From: an uncultured Roseicyclus sp.
GTDB taxonomy: Bacteria; Pseudomonadota; Alphaproteobacteria; Rhodobacterales; Rhodobacteraceae
Assembly (NCBI GenBank): GCA_947500415.1
Contig: CANMRT010000002.1
Coordinates: 1,054,001-1,118,000, forward strand
Length of the DNA stretch: 64,000 nucleotides
Direction of reading: 5' to 3'
The stretch's first letter is position 1, and every line of letters begins with the position of its first letter. A model generated the notes under the pieces. That model had not been told where the DNA came from and did no database searches. It worked only from the letters and a program-made list of their open reading frames with translations. A program made the position numbers and the translations under genes. Below, one piece after another: positions 61,613 to 64,000 of the stretch.

Positions 61613-63553
61613 ATGGCAGACGCCACGCTCTCAGGGCACGACGACCACGCCCGCCCGAACTTTTTTGTGCGGTGGTTCATGTCCACCAACCACAAAGACA
61701 TCGGTATCCTCTACCTCTTCACCGCAGGTCTTGTGGGCCTCGTTTCGGTGGCGTTCACCGTTTACATGCGGATGGAGCTGATGGAGCCGGGTGTGCAGTA
61801 CATGTACATCCCGTTCGAGGCGACCGCCGACAACATGCAGGGACTTTTCGCTCGTCTGGGTGAAGCGCTGGCCGCCGCAGGCAGCGGCACCAATGCCTTC
61901 GCGGGCGATCTTGCCAGCATGGAGCAGCAAATCCTGACCGAGGCGGTGCCCATTCAGGTCTTTGACGGCGACGGAAACCCACTTGTGGTTGCCGCGGGCG
62001 ACCAGATGTTGGGGATCACAGGCAGCCTTCGCGCGGACGTCATTGCAGGCTTTGAAACCATGATTGCCTCGGCAAATCCGGCAGAAGCCCAGGTTTTGCT
62101 GGGTGCGGTGGACCAGTTGGACGGCAATCCTGACGGCCATCTGTGGAACGTGATGATCACGGGCCACGGCGTTCTGATGATGTTCTTCGTGGTCATCCCC
62201 GCCCTTTTCGGCGGCTTCGGCAACTACTTCATGCCGCTGATGATCGGCGCACCCGACATGGCGTTCCCGCGCCTGAACAACCTGTCCTACTGGATGTATG
62301 TCGCAGGCACCTCGCTGGCTTTCTGCGCCACATTCATCGACGGCGGCGCCGGACCGGGCTGGACCTTCTATCCGCCGATCTCGGCTCAAGGTGTTGAGAC
62401 CTCCCGCGCCGTGGACTTCGCGATCTTCGCGATCCACGTCTCCGGTGCCTCGTCAATCCTTGGCTCGATCAACTTCATCACCACCTTCCTGAACATGCGC
62501 GCACCGGGCATGACGCTGCACAAGGTGCCGCTGTTCGCCTGGTCGGTGTTCGTGACGGCGTGGCTACTTCTGCTGTCGTTGCCGGTTCTGGCGGGTGCCA
62601 TCACCATGCTGCTGACCGACCGGAACTTCGGCACGGCCTTCTTCGATCCGGCCGGTGGCGGGGACCCGATCCTGTTCCAGCACATCTTCTGGTTCTTCGG
62701 TCACCCCGAGGTCTACATAGTGATCCTGCCCGCGTTTGGCGTGATCTCCCACGTTGTGGCGACCTTCTCCAAGAAGCCAATCTTCGGCTATCTGCCGATG
62801 GTCTACGCGCTGGTGGCAATCGGTGGTCTAGGCTTCGTGGTGTGGGCGCACCACATGTACACGGTCGGTATGACGCTGACGCAGCAGGCCTACTTCATGG
62901 TGGCCACGATGGTGATCGCGGTGCCCACGGGCATCAAGATCTTCTCGTGGATCGCAACGATGTGGATGGGTTCGGTGACCTTCAAGACACCGATGCTATT
63001 TGCCATCGGCTTCATCTTCCTCTTCACCCTTGGCGGCACGACGGGCATCATCCTGTCCCAGGCCGGTGTGGACCGGGCCTATCACGACACCTACTACGTT
63101 GTGGCCCACTTCCACTATGTGATGAGCTTGGGCGCGGTCTTCGGGATCTTCGCCGCCGTCTACTACTGGCTCGCCAAGATGTCGGGGCGTCAGTACCCGG
63201 AATGGGCCGGGAAGCTGCACTTCTGGGTGTTCTTCATCGGCGCAAACCTGACGTTCTTCCCGCAGCACTTCCTGGGTCGTCAGGGTATGCCACGCCGCTA
63301 CATCGACTATCCTGAGGCCTTCGCGCTTTGGAACTACTGGTCGTCCGTGGGCGCATTCCTGTCCTTCGCATCGTTCATCTTCTTCATCGGGATCGTGTTC
63401 TATACGCTGGCCGCTGGACGTCGCGTGACCGAGCCCGCCTACTGGGGTGAGCACGCCGATACGCTGGAATGGACCCTGCCCAACCCACCGCCGGAGCACA
63501 CCTTTGAGGAGCTTCCGACACGCGAGATGTGGGACAAGCAACCGCATCACTGA
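61613..63553 (+). CDS. ctaD: Cytochrome c oxidase subunit I (aa3 type) with an enlarged TM1-TM2 loop
   Basis: 646 residues; the core haem a / haem a3-CuB subunit of the A1-type oxidase in the inner membrane. The low-spin His lies in [20 protein letters not shown], CuB ligands in [17 protein letters not shown] and WAHHMYT, K-channel Lys in [13 protein letters not shown], and the haem ligand pair in [16 protein letters not shown]1-TM2 loop residues about 63-172 are near 85 longer than in Paracoccus- or Rhodobacter-type CtaD (about 558 residues). ATG 61613 has AGGAG upstream. No other cta genes are nearby, normal for this group. Confidence 0.95.
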   Translation: MADATLSGHDDHARPNFFVRWFMSTNHKDIGILYLFTAGLVGLVSVAFTVYMRMELMEPGVQYMYIPFEATADNMQGLFARLGEALAAAGSGTNAFAGDLASMEQQILTEAVPIQVFDGDGNPLVVAAGDQMLGITGSLRADVIAGFETMIASANPAEAQVLLGAVDQLDGNPDGHLWNVMITGHGVLMMFFVVIPALFGGFGNYFMPLMIGAPDMAFPRLNNLSYWMYVAGTSLAFCATFIDGGAGPGWTFYPPISAQGVETSRAVDFAIFAIHVSGASSILGSINFITTFLNMRAPGMTLHKVPLFAWSVFVTAWLLLLSLPVLAGAITMLLTDRNFGTAFFDPAGGGDPILFQHIFWFFGHPEVYIVILPAFGVISHVVATFSKKPIFGYLPMVYALVAIGGLGFVVWAHHMYTVGMTLTQQAYFMVATMVIAVPTGIKIFSWIATMWMGSVTFKTPMLFAIGFIFLFTLGGTTGIILSQAGVDRAYHDTYYVVAHFHYVMSLGAVFGIFAAVYYWLAKMSGRQYPEWAGKLHFWVFFIGANLTFFPQHFLGRQGMPRRYIDYPEAFALWNYWSSVGAFLSFASFIFFIGIVFYTLAAGRRVTEPAYWGEHADTLEWTLPNPPPEHTFEELPTREMWDKQPHH

Positions 63554-64000
63554 TGCGCTGGTTTGAGAGAACAGCACTAACACTGATAGGCGCCCTCATT
63601 GGGGGCGCCTATTTGCTTGGGACAGAGGCCGGGGCGACCTGGCTGTTGCAGGCACCCATCGACCAGGCGTTTCACGACGTCTACTACGTCAGTGTGCACC
63701 AGTCCTTCATGTATGAGCTGCTGCTGGTCCTGACCATCGGGGCCGCTGTTTTCGGCGGCATTCTTTGGTTGGGCGGCGCCACAGTGCGACTGATCGCTTC
63801 CGTTGCGGTTGTCACATGGGGCGCTGGCATCTGTTTCGCCGTCCTGCCACAACACTTCGCCTCACTGGCCGGTATGCCCCGACGCTATATCGATGCGTCC
63901 GATCAGATCTTCACAAGGATCCACCTCGCCAATATCGCCAGCCTGTTGGCATTCCTCTGCGCAGCCCTCTTGATCATGCTGCTCGTCATCGCGGTGGTCC
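63553..64000 (+). CDS. CtaD C-terminal-like four-helix membrane protein, truncated by the window end
   Basis: The ATG overlaps the ctaD stop (TGATG), giving translational coupling. 149 residues are visible and no stop is reached. The sequence parallels the last four helices of CtaD: PIDQAFHDVYYVSVHQSFMY matches Cta[20 protein letters not shown], and [17 protein letters not shown] matches [17 protein letters not shown]. The Mg-site His-Asp (41-42) and the haem-propionate Arg pair are kept, His49 remains, but the second histidine of HFH is Ser51. It cannot be an oxidase alone. Not a known named subunit to my knowledge. Confidence 0.82.
   Translation, partial: MRWFERTALTLIGALIGGAYLLGTEAGATWLLQAPIDQAFHDVYYVSVHQSFMYELLLVLTIGAAVFGGILWLGGATVRLIASVAVVTWGAGICFAVLPQHFASLAGMPRRYIDASDQIFTRIHLANIASLLAFLCAALLIMLLVIAVV

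Noticed and set aside
63577-63855. 92-residue minus-strand frame at the window end
   Set aside because: It is antisense to the coupled CtaD-like gene, which has an overlapping start with ctaD and clear similarity to it.

Overview
The window reads as a chromosomal segment of a high-GC alphaproteobacterium of the marine Roseobacter type (Rhodobacteraceae). The basis is protein-level recognition: a complete methylated-amine pathway as known from Ruegeria pomeroyi and relatives, the alphaproteobacterial block SPOR lipoprotein, D,D-carboxypeptidase, tmk, holB, tatD, MBL hydrolase, and an isolated ctaD. No database search was possible.

Region 1 (about 0.1-28 kb) is a methylated-amine catabolic island. 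TmoXWV (23.9-27.9 kb) imports trimethylamine N-oxide (TMAO). Tmm (4.6-5.9 kb) oxidises trimethylamine to TMAO. Tdm (0.1-2.5 kb) cleaves TMAO to dimethylamine and formaldehyde. DmmDABC (12.3-16.1 kb) demethylates dimethylamine to monomethylamine. GmaS and MgsABC (6.0-10.3 kb) convert monomethylamine to gamma-glutamylmethylamide and then N-methylglutamate. A sarcosine-oxidase-like heterotetramer (18.6-23.6 kb, most likely MgdABCD) oxidises that to glutamate and a C1 unit. An Amt-family channel with a 57-residue companion protein lies between the mgs and dmm operons. A short PAS/MCP protein, an XRE-cupin regulator and a GlxA/AraC regulator sit in the middle and are the obvious sensory and regulatory candidates. 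A tRNA-Ser(UGA) gene lies 47 bp after tmoV.

Region 2 (28-35 kb) is housekeeping: SPOR lipoprotein, penicillin-binding D,D-carboxypeptidase, tmk, holB, tatD, MBL hydrolase and an AEC transporter. Region 3 (35-43 kb) is a polyamine-type ABC importer with unusual insertions in both permeases and an embedded DUF1330 gene, followed by an MsbA-like exporter. Region 4 (42.6-49.8 kb) holds an SBP56 (methanethiol-oxidase-type) protein with a membrane partner, a DUF4173 membrane protein coupled to a two-component system, and a medium-chain dehydrogenase.

Region 5 (49.9-54.7 kb) is a LysR-controlled catabolic cluster of DUF1185, alpha/beta hydrolase, luciferase-family monooxygenase and aldehyde dehydrogenase. 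Its family composition resembles the pyrimidine Rut pathway, and it is the best candidate here for an undescribed pathway. Region 6 (54.8-64 kb) contains tRNA-Leu(GAG), a peptidoglycan-binding-domain protein, a DUF2306 pair beside a membrane LytTR regulator, lipB behind a perfect 19-bp inverted repeat, a sulfotransferase, a glycosyltransferase-like protein, and ctaD. CtaD carries an unusually long TM1-TM2 loop. It overlaps the start of a four-helix protein that resembles the C-terminal part of CtaD itself but lacks one haem-ligand histidine. That gene runs off the window end.

No CRISPR array, insertion sequence, prophage or rRNA was seen.
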